A stretch of 14,765 bases of DNA, taken from Bacillota bacterium. Lineage in GTDB: Bacteria > Bacillota > Clostridia > Lachnospirales > Lachnospiraceae. Position numbers and translations under genes: made by a program. Below, piece by piece: positions 14,130 through 14,765 of this stretch. The number at the start of each line of letters is the position of its first letter. The first letter of the stretch is position 1. The notes below the pieces were generated by a model, which was not told the DNA's origin, ran no database searches, and saw only the letters and a program-made list of their open reading frames with translations. Location of the stretch: positions 1 to 14,765 of the forward strand of contig JAFAGA010000100.1 of the NCBI GenBank assembly GCA_023423045.1, given 5' to 3'.

Positions 14130-14225
14130 AGGAAATACGATTAGATGCGGAATGGGTTCGGGTGAATAGGGCTGATCAACAGGTGCAACGGACTTCTTCA
14201 CAAAAAGTATATACAGGAGGTAAGT

Positions 14226-14552
14226 ATGACCGAGGAACTGGGACAATTGGATTTAGAATTAAAGGGACTGTTCATGGAAGGTAAGTTCGAGGAGTTAACT
14301 CAGAGGTTAAATCAGGAGCCGGACAGCATGGTGAAAGGAGCCTGTGACCATAACTGGAATATTGTCAAAAAATATTATGATACGGAGCGTTTTGATCTGC
14401 TGCTGGCCCATATGAAGTTTGTCGCCTATACCTGCTTTTTGATTGAATATTCTCATAAGGCCGGATTGCTGGGAGATGATGTCTTCGGCATTATGATGAT
14501 GATATATCATGATATTTATGAATTGAAGAATCAGCAGCCGTCGGAGGGATGA
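14226..14552 (+). CDS. Small helical protein of unknown function
   Basis: This 108-aa protein is one I do not recognise. It has no signal peptide or membrane helix. Predicted content is almost all helix: an acidic N-terminal part (LGQLDLELKGLFMEGKFEEL), a middle with CDHNWNIVKKYYD, then a more hydrophobic FVAYTCFLIEYSHKAGLLGD and GIMMMIYHDIYEL. The length and the mix of aromatic and Met-rich helices suggest a small alpha-helical cytoplasmic protein that may pair with itself or with a partner. AGGAGG stands 5 bases before the ATG, with a good promoter upstream and a hairpin downstream, so it is a real single-gene unit. Confidence 0.8.
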   Translation: MTEELGQLDLELKGLFMEGKFEELTQRLNQEPDSMVKGACDHNWNIVKKYYDTERFDLLLAHMKFVAYTCFLIEYSHKAGLLGDDVFGIMMMIYHDIYELKNQQPSEG

Positions 14553-14597
14553 GAATGCCCGGTATACTCTGAAACCTGCAAGGTCTTTTACAGGATG

Positions 14598-14623
14598 CCG
14601 GGCCGGCTGTAATGCTGGCCTGG
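14598..14623 (+). terminator. Probable terminator of the small gene
   Basis: CCGGGCCGGC (14598-14607) pairs with GCTGGCCTGG (14614-14623) through 10 bp including two G-U pairs, with a 6-base loop. It begins 45 bases after the stop. The following U tract is poor until TATTCTTCTT, so termination strength is uncertain. Confidence 0.5.
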
Positions 14624-14683
14624 TCAAGGCTGTATTCTTCTTGAGTTTCCGTAAACTGTAACTTAAAGATAAATAAATTCCAC

Positions 14684-14749
14684 TAAAGTGCCAATCTACC
14701 GTTCTTTAGATTGTATAAGAGTGGCAGTTCATGGATTAGAGGCACTTTA
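14684..14749. repeat. Inverted-repeat structure at the window edge
   Basis: TAAAGTGCC (14684-14692) and GGCACTTTA (14741-14749) are perfect 9-bp inverted repeats. Between them CAATCTA (14692-14698) and TAGATTG (14707-14713) form a second perfect stem. It may be the terminator of a minus-strand gene beyond the window or a structured RNA; the plus side lacks a U tract. Confidence 0.5.
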
Positions 14750-14765
14750 ATAAGCCCTGCCTGAA

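Overview
The window reads as chromosomal DNA of an anaerobic, spore-forming Firmicute, most likely a Lachnospiraceae member of the Lachnoclostridium/Anaerocolumna type. The reasons are strong AGGAGG ribosome sites, moderate GC, a CD3324-family protein, YesM/YesN-type regulators, short lipoprotein signals and the style of the sugar-binding proteins. This assignment comes from gene content and was not checked by alignment.

Left third (1-3200): the 3' end of a ferritin-like/rubrerythrin-type gene on the + strand, then four minus-strand single-gene units. These are a DUF1062 protein (zinc ribbon plus what looks like an S4-type RNA-binding tail), a CD3324-family helix-turn-helix protein, a cold-shock protein, and a signal-less N-acetylmuramoyl-L-alanine amidase. 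The non-coding DNA here is rich in structure. There is a 133-base element closed by an 11-bp inverted repeat with pseudoknot-like internal pairing and a 7-residue leader ORF upstream of DUF1062. A hairpin-rich intergenic element lies upstream of the CD3324 gene. A textbook intrinsic terminator sits inside the cold-shock mRNA leader.

Middle (3250-8833): a sugar-sensing operon on the + strand. It encodes a membrane-anchored periplasmic-binding-type receptor, a LytS/YesM-type sensor histidine kinase, a YesN-type AraC response regulator, and a XylF-like binding lipoprotein. It starts at an extended -10 promoter overlapped by a perfect 7-bp inverted repeat and ends at a strong hairpin. The arrangement resembles the known XylFII-LytS-YesN three-component systems, but it carries two candidate receptors.

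Right third (8834-13121): the probable target operon, a ChvE-GguA-GguB multiple-monosaccharide ABC importer made of lipoprotein, double ATPase and permease. Its promoter region carries two TACTAT..ATAG elements whose starts are 52 bp apart, and an intercistronic stem-loop separates chvE from gguA. The likely circuit is: extracellular sugar binds one or both anchored receptors, the kinase phosphorylates the AraC-type regulator, and this activates the importer.

End (13122-14765): a secreted lipoprotein with a Thr/Pro/Ala linker and an unrecognised C-terminal domain, followed by a strong terminator. Then comes a small helical protein of unknown function with its own promoter, and an inverted-repeat structure at the window edge. 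No tRNA, rRNA, CRISPR array, transposase or phage gene is seen.
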